From Mycobacterium fragae (GTDB taxonomy: Bacteria; Actinomycetota; Actinomycetes; Mycobacteriales; Mycobacteriaceae), in assembly GCF_002102185.1 (NCBI RefSeq), contig NZ_LQOW01000024.1, positions 124,001 to 188,000 on the forward strand: 64,000 nt of DNA, read 5' to 3'. This document shows positions 8,915 through 17,453 of the stretch, one piece after another. The notes under the pieces are model-generated. The model worked only from the letters and a program-made list of their open reading frames with translations, was not told where the DNA came from and made no database searches. The position numbers were made by a program, and so were the translations under genes. The stretch's first letter is position 1. Every line of letters starts with the position of its first letter.

Positions 8915-9533
8915 CCTTCCTGCCGGCTACCGGGCGCCGCTGCCCGAGGCTCGGCCGGTCGGTCTGCGCCGTCGTCGTGTCGAGGCGGGCACGGAATTAT
9001 GGCGAGTCGAGGCGGCGCGCCCCGACGAGTGGACCTGGACCGGGTTTCCGGAGCCCCGCTATCGCTTCGATCCAGAGTCCGGCGCATTCCGAACACGTTA
9101 TGCCGCAAGCACTCTCGTCGGCGCATTCCGGGAGCGCTACCGACCGACGGGGCTGATGATTCCCGCCGATCACGCCGCCCACTATCTGGTGCGACTGGTC
9201 GCTACCCGTCACTTGCGGGTGTTGGACCTGCGCACTGAGGCCAACCTCGACGTCCTCCGTCTCGACGACCAGATCAACACCGGCCAGCACCCCGACGTGT
9301 GGGACACCTGTCACCGGCTCGTCGACGCCGTCAAGCGGTGGTGGCCCGAGCCCGATGCTCTGGACGCCCTGGTTTACCGGCCGCGGACCACCCCCGAGAC
9401 GTCGACCAATTACGCGTTCTTTGCTCTCGAGCCGTTCTCAACCGAGTCGTGGCCACTGGCCGAACGCGCCGATGTCCTCACCGATCTCGTCCTGCACCAT
9501 GGCTTTACCGTCGGCTGGGACTTCGACGGCTAA
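8907..9533 (+). CDS. RES-domain toxin candidate (Rv0579-like)
   Basis: 208 residues from the GTG at 8907; longer starts run inside the antitoxin gene and are unlikely. RES-domain features are visible: LWRVEAARP near residue 32, RYRFDPESG at 51-59, the tyrosine in TRYAAS at 65, the glutamate of AFRERY at 77, and STN at 166-168, giving the Arg-Tyr-Tyr-Glu-Ser set used by NAD-degrading RES toxins such as MbcT. A Mycobacterium toxin of this class depletes NAD+ by phosphorolysis or ADP-ribosylation chemistry; that activity is inferred, not shown. Resembles Rv0579. It follows the antitoxin with an eight-base overlap. Confidence 0.7.
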   Translation: MPDLPAGYRAPLPEARPVGLRRRRVEAGTELWRVEAARPDEWTWTGFPEPRYRFDPESGAFRTRYAASTLVGAFRERYRPTGLMIPADHAAHYLVRLVATRHLRVLDLRTEANLDVLRLDDQINTGQHPDVWDTCHRLVDAVKRWWPEPDALDALVYRPRTTPETSTNYAFFALEPFSTESWPLAERADVLTDLVLHHGFTVGWDFDG

Positions 9534-9578
9534 GGCAGTTCTGCTGCGGCCAATGCCGATCGGTCCTACCGTAGCGGC

Positions 9579-10061
9579 ATGGCAGAGCAATCACATGGGA
9601 TCACGATCTCGCATCCGCCGGATGCGGTGCTTCGTGCCGTCAACCCGATGATGAAGCTGCTGCTGCGCACACCGCTCGCCGGCGGCGCACGCCAGCAGCT
9701 GATGGTCGTGAGCTTCACTGGACGCAAGAGCGGCCGGCAGTACTCGATTCCGTTGAGCGCCCACCTACTCGACGACGTTCTGTATGCGCTGACCGCCGCG
9801 CCCTGGAAGCACAACTTCCGCGACGGCGCCACCGCTCAGGTCATGCACAACGGGAAGACGGCGACCATGCGCGGCGAACTCGTCGCAGACCGGGCGCTGG
9901 TCGCCGACATCTACTCGCGCTGCGCGGAGTCCTACGGCGCCAAGCAGGCGCAGCGCATGATGGGTTTGAAGTTCGCCGACCAGCAAGTGCCCAGCCGCGA
10001 CCAGTTCGCCCAGGCGGTCGATCAGCTTCACCTGGCCGCGGTGAGGTTCACTCCGGCATAG
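9579..10061 (+). CDS. FDOR/DUF385-like nitroreductase family protein
   Basis: 160 residues with the split beta-barrel signature of deazaflavin (F420)-dependent nitroreductase-like proteins: MVVSFTGRKSGRQYSIPLSA, where the TGRKSGR loop binds cofactor phosphate, then LYALTAAPWKHNFRDG. The C-terminal half (YGAKQAQRMMGLKF) is more divergent than the Ddn-like proteins at 34604 and 48948. Likely an F420H2- or flavin-linked reductase in cytosol or at the membrane. The 3' end overlaps the convergent P450 gene by 34 bases. Substrate unknown. Confidence 0.75.
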   Translation: MAEQSHGITISHPPDAVLRAVNPMMKLLLRTPLAGGARQQLMVVSFTGRKSGRQYSIPLSAHLLDDVLYALTAAPWKHNFRDGATAQVMHNGKTATMRGELVADRALVADIYSRCAESYGAKQAQRMMGLKFADQQVPSRDQFAQAVDQLHLAAVRFTPA

Positions 10062-11359
10062 CGGATCGCCCGGACGCCGATGCGCGCGCCGCGGTGCGGC
10101 ACGAGGGTCACGTGCTTGAGCTTCTGGCGTTCGTCGGCTGCCGTGGTGGTGCTCAATTCGACCCGGCGCAAAATTTCGCGCAGCACGACCCGCATCTCGA
10201 CCATGGCGAAGCCGGCGCCGAGACAGCGGCGGTTGCCGCCGCCGAAGGGGAACCACGTCGTCGGGCTCAGCGTCGCGTCGAGCATCCGGTCCGGATCGAA
10301 CCGCTCCGGATCCGGGTATACCGCCGCGCTGGAATGCACCAGTCCGATACCCGGGACCACCATCACCCCGGCAGGCAACCGGTGGCCGGCCAGCTCGACA
10401 GGCTCCTTGAGCAGCCGGGCCACGTCGTACACCACCGGACGGATCCGGAGCGTCTCTTTGGCCACGGCGTCGAGGTACTCGTCGCCGGCGGAGTCGCCGG
10501 CATGGGCCGCCTGGACCGCCTTGGCCAGGATCGCCGGGTGGCGGGTCAATCGCTCCAGCGCCCAGGAGAGTCCCGTCGCGGTGGTCTCATGCCCGGCCAC
10601 CAGCAACGTCATCAGCTGGTCACGCAGTTCGCGATCGGTCATCGTGCGCCCGTCATCGTCGCGGGCACGGATCAGCATGGCCAGCACGTCGGTGCGCGTG
10701 GCCAGGTCGGGATCGGCGCGACGGTCGGCGATTTCGGCGTAGAGCAGACGGTCGGCTTCCGCGATGCGCCGCTGCAGTGTCCGCCACGGACGGCGGCCCA
10801 GCAGCTCCGGCTTGGTGATTGCGAGCGTCTCCCACAGGCCCACCTTGAGCAGGCGCGGCATGACCTGTCGCAGCGCGGCCAGCCGGGCCGGGTCGGTGGC
10901 GCCGATGACCGTCCGCAGGATCACTTCGAGGGTGATCTCGGCCATCTTGGGCGCCGCTTTGAACTCGGCACCCACCGGCCAATTGGCGATGTTCGTCGCC
11001 GCGATCTCGGCCATCAGCTCGGCCTGCCGGGCGACGGCGCTGCCGTGGAATGGGGGCAGCATCAACCGGCGTCGGTCTCGGTGCGCGTCTTCGTCGATCA
11101 CCAGCACGGAGCTCTCGCCGAGCAGGGTGCTCAGCAGTGAATTCGCTTCGCCCGCATGGAATATGCGCGGGTCGCCGGCGAACACCGTCTTGATGTCGGC
11201 GGGATCGGTCAAATACACCAGCGTGCCCAATCCTGCTACGCGCATCGTGAATACGCTGCCGTAGCGGCGGCGGCAAGCGGCCAGGAAGCCCGGCGCGTTG
11301 TGCAACATCAACGCGGCCTGCACAATTTGCGGAAGTCGAGGTCCCGGCGGCAGCGTCAT
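10028..11359 (-). CDS. cyp135B1: Cytochrome P450, CYP135B1-like
   Basis: 443 residues when started at the ATG at 11359, which begins MTLPPGPRLP, the proline-rich hinge of this family; an upstream start at 11404 would add 15 atypical residues. Diagnostic P450 elements are present: the I-helix AGHETTATGLSW, the K-helix KETLRIRP, the PERFDPDR segment and the heme loop FGGGNRRCLG with the ligand cysteine near residue 379. The text closely follows M. tuberculosis CYP135B1 (Rv0568) by recall. It lies 16 bases after the Mut7-C RNase gene and is probably co-transcribed with it. Substrate unknown; it needs ferredoxin or another redox partner not seen here. Confidence 0.92.
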   Translation of the reverse strand: MTLPPGPRLPQIVQAALMLHNAPGFLAACRRRYGSVFTMRVAGLGTLVYLTDPADIKTVFAGDPRIFHAGEANSLLSTLLGESSVLVIDEDAHRDRRRLMLPPFHGSAVARQAELMAEIAATNIANWPVGAEFKAAPKMAEITLEVILRTVIGATDPARLAALRQVMPRLLKVGLWETLAITKPELLGRRPWRTLQRRIAEADRLLYAEIADRRADPDLATRTDVLAMLIRARDDDGRTMTDRELRDQLMTLLVAGHETTATGLSWALERLTRHPAILAKAVQAAHAGDSAGDEYLDAVAKETLRIRPVVYDVARLLKEPVELAGHRLPAGVMVVPGIGLVHSSAAVYPDPERFDPDRMLDATLSPTTWFPFGGGNRRCLGAGFAMVEMRVVLREILRRVELSTTTAADERQKLKHVTLVPHRGARIGVRAIRYAGVNLTAAR

Positions 11360-11375
11360 GTGCACGATTCTACTT

Positions 11376-12167
11376 TCAGAGCTGACTGCGCAGCCGTTCC
11401 ACAAGGCTGAGCAGCCGCTCGTGGTGTGAGCCGGCCCAGTAGATGCGCCCGCATTGGGTGCAGCGGCTGAATTCGCTGTAGTAGCGGCGGGTTAACGGCT
11501 CGAGGCGATCGATCACCTCGTCTTTGCTGACGGCGGCCAGCGTGCCGTTGCACCGCACACATCGAGTCAATGGGGCCAACCGTTCGCGTAGGTCCAGGCG
11601 CCGGATCACCTCGAGCGTCTGCTGTTCGGGCTGCTCGGAATGCACGAACAGACCATGGGTTATCGCGCGGCGCTTGAGCAGGGCGCGGTCGCGGGTGAGC
11701 AGGATCCGCTGCTCGTCGAGGCTGATGTCGGTCAGTGTCCGGTCGTCGGCGTCGCTGGACCACCACACGTCGAAGCCGAGCATGCGCAGCAGGCGCGCCA
11801 GCCGGCCGAGGTTGACGTCGATGACGAAGCGCGGATCACGCAGCGGGGTTGGGCGCAGCCGCGCCGTCGACCCGATGTCGAGCGCCTCGAACATCGGGTA
11901 GGCGGCGATGCGATCGCCTATCCGCGGGCGATGCGCGAAGCTGTGCGGATCGCCGTTGACCAGGATGAGGTCGACCTCGGTGTGCGGAATGCCCATCGCC
12001 TCGAGCACATCCTTGACGGTTTGGTGGCTACGGAACGGGCGGCGCACTGTCACGCCGCGCGACTCCGGATCCAGGAAGTCGTTGAGCTCGGCGTAGGCCC
12101 GGACGTCGACATAGCCGACCATTTCCTCATGGTCACCCGTGCGATGGGCGACGCGCAAAGTTGTCAT
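11376..12167 (-). CDS. Mut7-C RNase-like protein with ubiquitin-like N-terminal domain
   Basis: 263 residues from the ATG at 12167; longer starts would cross the mazE gene. Residues ~1-85 fit a beta-grasp ubiquitin-like domain (RRPFRSHQTVKDVLEAMGIPH, LVNGDPHSF). The rest is a Mut7-C domain of the PIN nuclease fold: RFVIDVNLGRLARLLRMLGFD, DISLDEQRILLTRDRALLKR, and a zinc ribbon CVRCNGTL...CTQCGRIYW. This architecture is annotated as Mut7-C ubiquitin/RNase; activity has seldom been tested. It shares a very short divergent promoter with mazEF and runs into the P450 gene on its own strand. Confidence 0.86.
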   Translation of the reverse strand: MTTLRVAHRTGDHEEMVGYVDVRAYAELNDFLDPESRGVTVRRPFRSHQTVKDVLEAMGIPHTEVDLILVNGDPHSFAHRPRIGDRIAAYPMFEALDIGSTARLRPTPLRDPRFVIDVNLGRLARLLRMLGFDVWWSSDADDRTLTDISLDEQRILLTRDRALLKRRAITHGLFVHSEQPEQQTLEVIRRLDLRERLAPLTRCVRCNGTLAAVSKDEVIDRLEPLTRRYYSEFSRCTQCGRIYWAGSHHERLLSLVERLRSQL

Positions 12168-12190
12168 ACAGATTAGAATCGATGTATGAC
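12163..12190. promoter_or_regulatory. Divergent promoter/operator dyad between Mut7-C RNase gene and mazE
   Basis: Inverted repeat GTCATAC (12163-12169) and GTATGAC (12184-12190), separated by 14 bases, spans both start codons. A -10-like TAGAAT at 12174-12179 lies six bases before the mazE ATG, suggesting a leaderless mazE message. The dyad is well placed for binding by the MazE-MazF complex, which would then also control the RNase gene. Inferred from position and symmetry. Confidence 0.5.
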
Positions 12191-12437
12191 GATGATTAGC
12201 TTCCGCGTCGACGACGCGGACGCAGCAGAGATCGAGCAATGGGCGCGTCGCCTCCAGATCGACCGGTCGGAGCTGCTTCGAGATGCGCTGCGACGCCACT
12301 TGGCCGAGCTTGCGGCCGACCAGGATATTCGCGCGTATGCCGAAAAGCCGGTGACGGACGAGGAAAAGGCGCTCGCCCAGATCGCCGACTGGGGGCCCGC
12401 GGAGGAATGGGCTGACTGGGCCGATGCGGCGCGGTGA
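12186..12437 (+). CDS. MazE-like antitoxin (ribbon-helix-helix)
   Basis: 83 residues. The N-terminus MISFRVDDADAAEIEQWARR followed by IDRSELLRDALRRHLAEL is a ribbon-helix-helix DNA-binding domain. The acidic, tryptophan-containing tail (DWGPAEEWADWADAA) is the type that occupies the RNA groove of a MazF toxin. It overlaps the mazF start by 14 bases, the usual coupled arrangement. It should neutralise the downstream toxin and repress the pair from the dyad at 12163-12190. Which of the numbered mycobacterial MazE proteins it matches is not clear. Confidence 0.82.
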   Translation: MTMISFRVDDADAAEIEQWARRLQIDRSELLRDALRRHLAELAADQDIRAYAEKPVTDEEKALAQIADWGPAEEWADWADAAR

Positions 12438-12732
12438 GCTCTGGTTCGCTGCCACCCCTGGTGGTGACCGGCCTGTGTTGGTCCTTACCAGGGATCCGGT
12501 CGCAGATCGGATCGGCGCAGTCGTCGTCGCAGCGCTGACCCGGACTCGTAGGGGACTGGTGTCGGAGCTCCAACTAACCGCTGCCGAGGACGGGGTGCCA
12601 AGCGACTGCGTGATCAACTTCGACAACATTCATACGCTGCCGCGCAGCGTGTTCCGCCGCAGGATCACGCGCTTGTCTCCAGCACGTCTCCACCACGCGT
12701 GCCACACACTCCGGGCAAGCACCGGATGCTAA
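12424..12732 (+). CDS. MazF-like endoribonuclease toxin
   Basis: 102 residues with MazF/PemK landmarks: MRRGELWFAATPGGDRPVLVL at the start, then VVVAALTRTRRGL, and the conserved DCVINFDNIHTLPRS segment. MazF toxins are sequence-specific mRNA, tRNA or rRNA interferases held in check by MazE; target sequence cannot be predicted here. It ends 28 bases before the stop of the convergent orphan VapB gene. Length is normal, and no disruption is visible. Confidence 0.85.
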   Translation: MRRGELWFAATPGGDRPVLVLTRDPVADRIGAVVVAALTRTRRGLVSELQLTAAEDGVPSDCVINFDNIHTLPRSVFRRRITRLSPARLHHACHTLRASTGC

Positions 12733-12760
12733 AAGCGTGGTGACGATTTCGCCGGGCTGC

Positions 12761-12943
12761 TCATTCATCAAGATCGCCTGCCCAGCCGACGCCTTCGAGA
12801 CTGAGCAGGAATTCGCGGCTTAGCGGAGCACCGACCAGACGACGCAGCGCAAGGTCAACCGCCGCCTTCTTCGTCGTGACACCGAACTTGCGCATTACCT
12901 CAGCAATCAGCTCGTCATCCAGATCGATGTTGGTGCGGGACAT
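12761..12943 (-). CDS. Orphan VapB-type antitoxin (DUF2191-like)
   Basis: 60 residues: [20 protein letters not shown], a ribbon-helix-helix start, then [16 protein letters not shown] and a short C-terminal tail [19 protein letters not shown], typical of VapB antitoxins of the VapB11/VapB32 type. A vapC gene should follow immediately, but the next bases on this strand are occupied by the oppositely oriented mazF, and the overlapping reading frames have no PIN-domain motifs. The toxin is therefore absent at this place. It may be a relic or a solo regulator. Confidence 0.75.
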   Translation of the reverse strand: MSRTNIDLDDELIAEVMRKFGVTTKKAAVDLALRRLVGAPLSREFLLSLEGVGWAGDLDE

Positions 12944-13022
12944 ACAGCAAGCATGACCTCAGATACACCGCCCGCCGACCACCTTTCTTATTGCCCGCCC
13001 GCGCCCTGGTGCCGCCCCCGGT

Positions 13023-14108
13023 TCAACCCGCCGGACCCGCGCCCTCGGCGGCGTGAGTCCGGGTGGTCGTCGGCTCGTCGTAGCCCGCGCCGCGCACCGC
13101 TTCCCGCACCGCCTCACCGGCCGCTTCCGCCCGATCGGACGGCACCAACGCGATCACACAGCCGCCAAATCCGCCGCCGGTCATCCGGGCGCCGAAAGCG
13201 CCAGCCCCCACCGCGCTGTCCGCGATCAGATCGATGTGCTCAGTGGTGATTTCGAAGTCGTCACGCATGGAGGCATGCGAGGCGCTCAAGATGCGGCCTG
13301 CTTCGACATAGTCCGAATCCCCCAATGCCGCGACGAAATCGAACACCCGCTGGTTCTCGGTCAGCACATGGCGGGCGCGACGGGCATCGACCGGATCGGT
13401 GACGGCGTCCAGCGCCGTAAGGTCCTCGACGTCACGCAGCGACGACGCGCCCAGCTCGGCAGCCGCCCGCTCACATGACGCGCGGCGGGCCGCGTATTCG
13501 CCGCCGACGTGACCATGCCGGGCGCGGGAGTCGATCAGCAGTAGCGCAACGCCGGACGCTTCCGGGTCGAACGGCACCGGTCGCACGGTGAGCTCACGAA
13601 AGTCGATCAGCAGCGCCGTCGACGCCTCTCCGAACATCGCGGCGAGCTGGTCAAGCAAACCCGTTGGGGCGCCGACGTAGTCGTTCTCGGCGCGCTGCGC
13701 GAGCCGCGCCTGCTCGATGCGGTCGATGCGCACACCGGACGCGGACGCAATAGCTCCCAGCGTCGCGCATTCCAGCGCCGCCGAGGACGATAGGCCCGAT
13801 CCCATTTCGACGTCGCTGGTGATCGACATCGTCCCGCCCGGCACCGAATAGCCTGCGCCATGCAGCGACCACACCACACCGGCCACATAGGCCGCCCAGC
13901 CGGTCACCTCACCGGGCTTGGTGCCCAACGGAATCCGCACCGAGCCGTCAACCCGGTCGCTGCACACCGTGATCGCATCGACGTCCGAGGGTTGAAACGT
14001 CACCACGGTGCGTTGGGGCAGCGCGATCGGCAACGCCCAGCCGAGGTTGTAATCGGTGTGCTCCCCGATCAGGTTGATCCGCCCCGGCGCGGCGTAGCGC
14101 ACCGTCAT
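13023..14108 (-). CDS. galK: Galactokinase
   Basis: 361 residues. GHMP kinase motifs are all visible: the galactokinase signature [22 protein letters not shown] at the N-terminus, the ATP-binding [13 protein letters not shown] near residue 105, and the C-terminal [16 protein letters not shown]. It phosphorylates galactose at C1 in the Leloir pathway. The start overlaps the galT stop (14105-14108), so the two are one transcript, galT first. The last ~20 residues are unconserved and rich in Ala/Gly/Pro. No regulator sits next to it. Confidence 0.95.
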   Translation of the reverse strand: MTVRYAAPGRINLIGEHTDYNLGWALPIALPQRTVVTFQPSDVDAITVCSDRVDGSVRIPLGTKPGEVTGWAAYVAGVVWSLHGAGYSVPGGTMSITSDVEMGSGLSSSAALECATLGAIASASGVRIDRIEQARLAQRAENDYVGAPTGLLDQLAAMFGEASTALLIDFRELTVRPVPFDPEASGVALLLIDSRARHGHVGGEYAARRASCERAAAELGASSLRDVEDLTALDAVTDPVDARRARHVLTENQRVFDFVAALGDSDYVEAGRILSASHASMRDDFEITTEHIDLIADSAVGAGAFGARMTGGGFGGCVIALVPSDRAEAAGEAVREAVRGAGYDEPTTTRTHAAEGAGPAG

Positions 14109-15196
14109 GGCCCGAGTTCTCGCAGGCGCTCGGCCACGCTTTCGGGCGTCACGTCGCTGATGAACGCGTCCATGGCCGACTCGGATGCCGCCAGATACTT
14201 GAGCGCGACGGCGCTGCGCCGAATCGACATCAGCTCGACGTGGAAGTAGCCCTCTTTTTGCGCCTCGGTGTCGGCGTACTGGTGCAGCGCCGACATGTAC
14301 GGCAGCGGACCGGAATACATCCGGTCGAACCGCTGCAGGATGTCGAGATAGATTTGCGTGAACTCGTCCAGCTCGGCCGCATCGAGGTCAATCAGATTGT
14401 GCACGAGCCTATTCGGATAGATGTGCACCTCCACCGGCCAGCGCGCGGCGAACGGCACGAACGACGTGAAAAGCTCGGTGCGTGCGACAACGCGGCTTCC
14501 GTCGGCGACCTCGCGCGCCAGCAGATCAGCAAACAGGTTGCTGCCATGCTGTTTTCGATGTTCGCCCGCCTGCTGCAACATCACGGCGGTCCGCGGGGTC
14601 AAATATGGGTAGCCGTAGATCTGGCCGTGTGGATGGGTCAGCGTCACGCCGATCTCTTCGCCGCGGTTCTCGAAGCAGAACACCTGCTCGATGCCGGGCG
14701 TCGCGATTAGGTCGGCCGTCCGATGCCGCCACGCCTCGACGACCAGCCGGGCATGCGCCGCTTCCAGTTCGGCGAACGACCCCGTGTGGTCGGCCGAAAA
14801 GCAAATCACTTCGCAACGACCATGGGCCGGCACGGGCTCGAAACCGTCGGGCACCACCAGCGATTTACCGGTGCCCGACAGGCTTGGGAACCTGTTCTCG
14901 AAGACGACGACGTCGTAGTCACGCGCGGGAACCTCGCTGGTCAACCCCGTCGGCCCAGGGCACAGCGGACACTGGTCGGGCGGCGGCTTGTAGGTGCGGT
15001 CCTGGCGCAGCGCCGCGATGATCACCCACTGCCCCGTCGTCCGGTCGAACCGCAACTCCGATTGCTGCGGGTCACGCGGCGTCAGCGGCCGGCGGTCGGC
15101 CACCGGCTCAGCGGTGTGGCCGGGCAACGAGAAGAACAGCAGATCACGCCCGTCGGCCAGTTTGGCCCGCGTCGGCGCCGTCACGATCTCGAACAC
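14105..15196 (-). CDS. galT: Galactose-1-phosphate uridylyltransferase, intact
   Basis: 363 residues from the GTG at 15196; longer frames upstream have no family similarity and overlap the divergent FUSC gene. GalT features: [20 protein letters not shown] with RT near the N-terminus, the zinc-type CPLCPG, NRFPSL, the catalytic HPHGQIYGY, and [11 protein letters not shown] with [13 protein letters not shown]. It swaps UMP between UDP-glucose and galactose-1-phosphate. It precedes galK with a four-base overlap. In M. tuberculosis H37Rv this gene is annotated as two pieces; here one frame spans the whole protein. Confidence 0.94.
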   Translation of the reverse strand: MFEIVTAPTRAKLADGRDLLFFSLPGHTAEPVADRRPLTPRDPQQSELRFDRTTGQWVIIAALRQDRTYKPPPDQCPLCPGPTGLTSEVPARDYDVVVFENRFPSLSGTGKSLVVPDGFEPVPAHGRCEVICFSADHTGSFAELEAAHARLVVEAWRHRTADLIATPGIEQVFCFENRGEEIGVTLTHPHGQIYGYPYLTPRTAVMLQQAGEHRKQHGSNLFADLLAREVADGSRVVARTELFTSFVPFAARWPVEVHIYPNRLVHNLIDLDAAELDEFTQIYLDILQRFDRMYSGPLPYMSALHQYADTEAQKEGYFHVELMSIRRSAVALKYLAASESAMDAFISDVTPESVAERLRELGP

Positions 15197-15208
15197 TAGC
15201 TTGGTGAC

Positions 15209-17350
15209 GTGCCGGACATGTCGATTGCCGTGCTCTACGCGCGGGCGCGCAACTGGGCAATCGGGACGGATCCCGGATTGCTGCGGCTGCGAATGGCCTG
15301 CCGCACGACGGCCGCGCTGGCGTCCGCGCTGTTGATCCTGTTCTTGCTGACCAGGGCCACCGGGCAACCGTTGACTGTGGCGCTGCTCGGCGTCGTCATC
15401 ACCATGGTCTCGGCGCGATCGGTCAACGAGCCCGACCCGCGCCGCCAGCGGATCACGATGGCGTTGCTGCCGCTACCCGCCGCGGCGGCCATCACCGCCG
15501 CTGCCCTGCTGGCGCCGCATGTGGTGGCCGCCGACGTCATGTTCGTCCTCATCGTGTTCATCGCGGTCTACATCCGCCGGTTCGGCACGCGCGGCACCGC
15601 GCTGGGGATGGTCACATTCATGTCCTACTTCTTCTCGTTGTATCTGCGCGCCAACGCCGCCGAGCTGCCCTGGCTGATCGGGGCCGTCATGGTGGGCGCC
15701 GTATGCAGCTTTGCGTGGAGCACGTACCTTCTGCCCGACCGGCCCGAGGGCGTGCTGCGACGCACGGTGCGGTCGCTGCGGGCGCGGATGGCCATCGTCG
15801 TCGACACCACCGCCGAAGCCGTGCAGGCCGGCCGTCTTGACGAACGGCGGCGACGGCGGCTGCGGATCCGGGCCGCACGGCTCAACGAGACCGCATTGAT
15901 GGTGCAGAGCCAGATCGAAGAAAGAGTCAACCCGGGCGCACTGTGGCCCGGCGTGAGCGGCGAAGACCTCGCGCTGTGGTTGTTCGACGCCGAGCTCACC
16001 GTCGAGCGCCTCGCGACTGCCGGTGCGCGAGCCGCGGCCGCCGACATACCCGCCGCTGCCCGCACCGAATTGACGTCGGCGCTCTTGCAGCTGTCCAGGG
16101 CGATCCGGACACCGCAGCCCGAAGGTCTGCGGCAGGCCGCGGATCTGGCTCAGCGGTTGGTCGATCCGCCGTCGGACCCCGCTGCTGATCCGGCGGTCCG
16201 CCGGCTGGCGCTGGCCGTAACCGACACGGCCAGAGCGGCTTCCGAGGTCCGTGCGCGCATCGAGCGAGTCGCGGCCCAGGTGGAGACCAGCACGGCGCGG
16301 ATGTCGGACGAGCCCGAACAAGCCCGGCCAGGCTTGCGGCCGACGACCCGGCAAGCCATCCAAGTAGCCGTGGCCGCGTCGTTGGCCATCGTCGTCGGCG
16401 AGTCGGTGTCGCCGGCGCGCTGGTACTGGGCGGTGATCGCCGCGTTCGTGGTCTTCGCGGGCACCAACACTTGGGGCGAAACCCTCACCAAGGGCTGGCA
16501 GCGGCTACTGGGCACCGCGCTCGGCGTGCCGTCTGGCGTGCTGGTCGCGACGTTGGTCTCCGGCAACACCGCGGCCTCGCTCGTCATGATCTTCGTATGT
16601 CTGTTCTGCGCTTTCTATTTCATGAAGGTCACCTATAGCCTGATGACCTTCTGGATCACCACGATGCTGGCGTTGCTCTATGGCCTGCTCGGGCAGTTCA
16701 CGTATCACTTGTTGCTGTTGCGGATTGAAGAAACGGCGATCGGCGCGGTGATCGGCGTCGCCGTCGCGATGCTGGTGCTGCCGGTGAACACCAGAACGAC
16801 GATCCGCAACGATGCCCGCACGTTTTTCACCACGCTGTCCGATGTGATCGAGGCTTCTGTTGCCACCATGTTCGGTGACCGCCCGGCCGCGAGTCTGACC
16901 GAGACAGCGCGCCAACTCGACCGAGATCTGCAGCAGTTCCGAAACACCGCCAAGCCGCTGACTGCCGGGCTCGGTGGCCTCGCGGGCCGACGCAGTATGC
17001 GACACGGCCTGCGGATGCTGACCGCCTGCGACCGCTACGCGCGAGTCCTGGCCCGCAGCTGCGACAGATACGACGAGGCCTCTCCGGATTTGGCCGGCGC
17101 GGTCCGGTCGGCCGCTGCGCAGATACGCCGCAACATCGACGTGCTGATCACTGCGCTTGAGTTCAACCACCCGGCAACGGTTTTCCCGGCTACCGACTTC
17201 CTCGACGCCGCCGAGAGCGAGCAGCCCGATAGCCGACGACTTCGGGCCGCGTTGCACGCACTGCGCCAGATCGACCGGGCGGTGATCACCGCCGCGACAG
17301 ACCTGGGCGCACAGGACGTCGTGGCCGTCGCTGCTAGTGCGACGAACTGA
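15209..17350 (+). CDS. FUSC-family membrane transporter
   Basis: 713 residues with the repeated architecture of fusaric-acid-resistance/aromatic-acid-exporter proteins: a first bundle of hydrophobic helices at about 30-180 (TTAALASALLILFLL, VADVMFVLIVFIAVYI), a long cytosolic region rich in Arg and Ala, then a second bundle around 375-530 (SLAIVVGESVSPARWYWAVIAAFVVFAG, LVMIFVCLFCAFYFMKVTYSLMTFW) and a helical C-terminal domain. Probably a proton-driven exporter in the inner membrane. GTG 15209 and ATG 15218 are both possible starts. The start is only 12 bases from that of galT on the other strand. Confidence 0.82.
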   Translation: MPDMSIAVLYARARNWAIGTDPGLLRLRMACRTTAALASALLILFLLTRATGQPLTVALLGVVITMVSARSVNEPDPRRQRITMALLPLPAAAAITAAALLAPHVVAADVMFVLIVFIAVYIRRFGTRGTALGMVTFMSYFFSLYLRANAAELPWLIGAVMVGAVCSFAWSTYLLPDRPEGVLRRTVRSLRARMAIVVDTTAEAVQAGRLDERRRRRLRIRAARLNETALMVQSQIEERVNPGALWPGVSGEDLALWLFDAELTVERLATAGARAAAADIPAAARTELTSALLQLSRAIRTPQPEGLRQAADLAQRLVDPPSDPAADPAVRRLALAVTDTARAASEVRARIERVAAQVETSTARMSDEPEQARPGLRPTTRQAIQVAVAASLAIVVGESVSPARWYWAVIAAFVVFAGTNTWGETLTKGWQRLLGTALGVPSGVLVATLVSGNTAASLVMIFVCLFCAFYFMKVTYSLMTFWITTMLALLYGLLGQFTYHLLLLRIEETAIGAVIGVAVAMLVLPVNTRTTIRNDARTFFTTLSDVIEASVATMFGDRPAASLTETARQLDRDLQQFRNTAKPLTAGLGGLAGRRSMRHGLRMLTACDRYARVLARSCDRYDEASPDLAGAVRSAAAQIRRNIDVLITALEFNHPATVFPATDFLDAAESEQPDSRRLRAALHALRQIDRAVITAATDLGAQDVVAVAASATN

Positions 17351-17380
17351 GCTTGGCATGGCCGCGGACAGGGCTCTTCA

Positions 17381-17439
17381 TCGAGTGTGCGATTCTGGAC
17401 GCCAGCGCCGGCGCGTCGCGTACGAAATTACACACTCGA
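17381..17439. terminator. Imperfect hairpin between convergent genes
   Basis: TCGAGTGTG (17381-17389) pairs perfectly with CACACTCGA (17431-17439), and the inner arms are partly complementary. It lies between the FUSC gene and the convergent hydrolase gene, so it could end both transcripts. Its right half (GCGTCGCGTACGAAA) resembles the hairpin at 33804-33850, suggesting a repeated mycobacterial intergenic element. Confidence 0.55.
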
Positions 17440-17453
17440 CGATATTGGGACGT

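Noticed and set aside
12168-12629. N-terminal extension of the Mut7-C protein
   Set aside because: It runs across mazE and mazF in the antisense direction and has no domain character.
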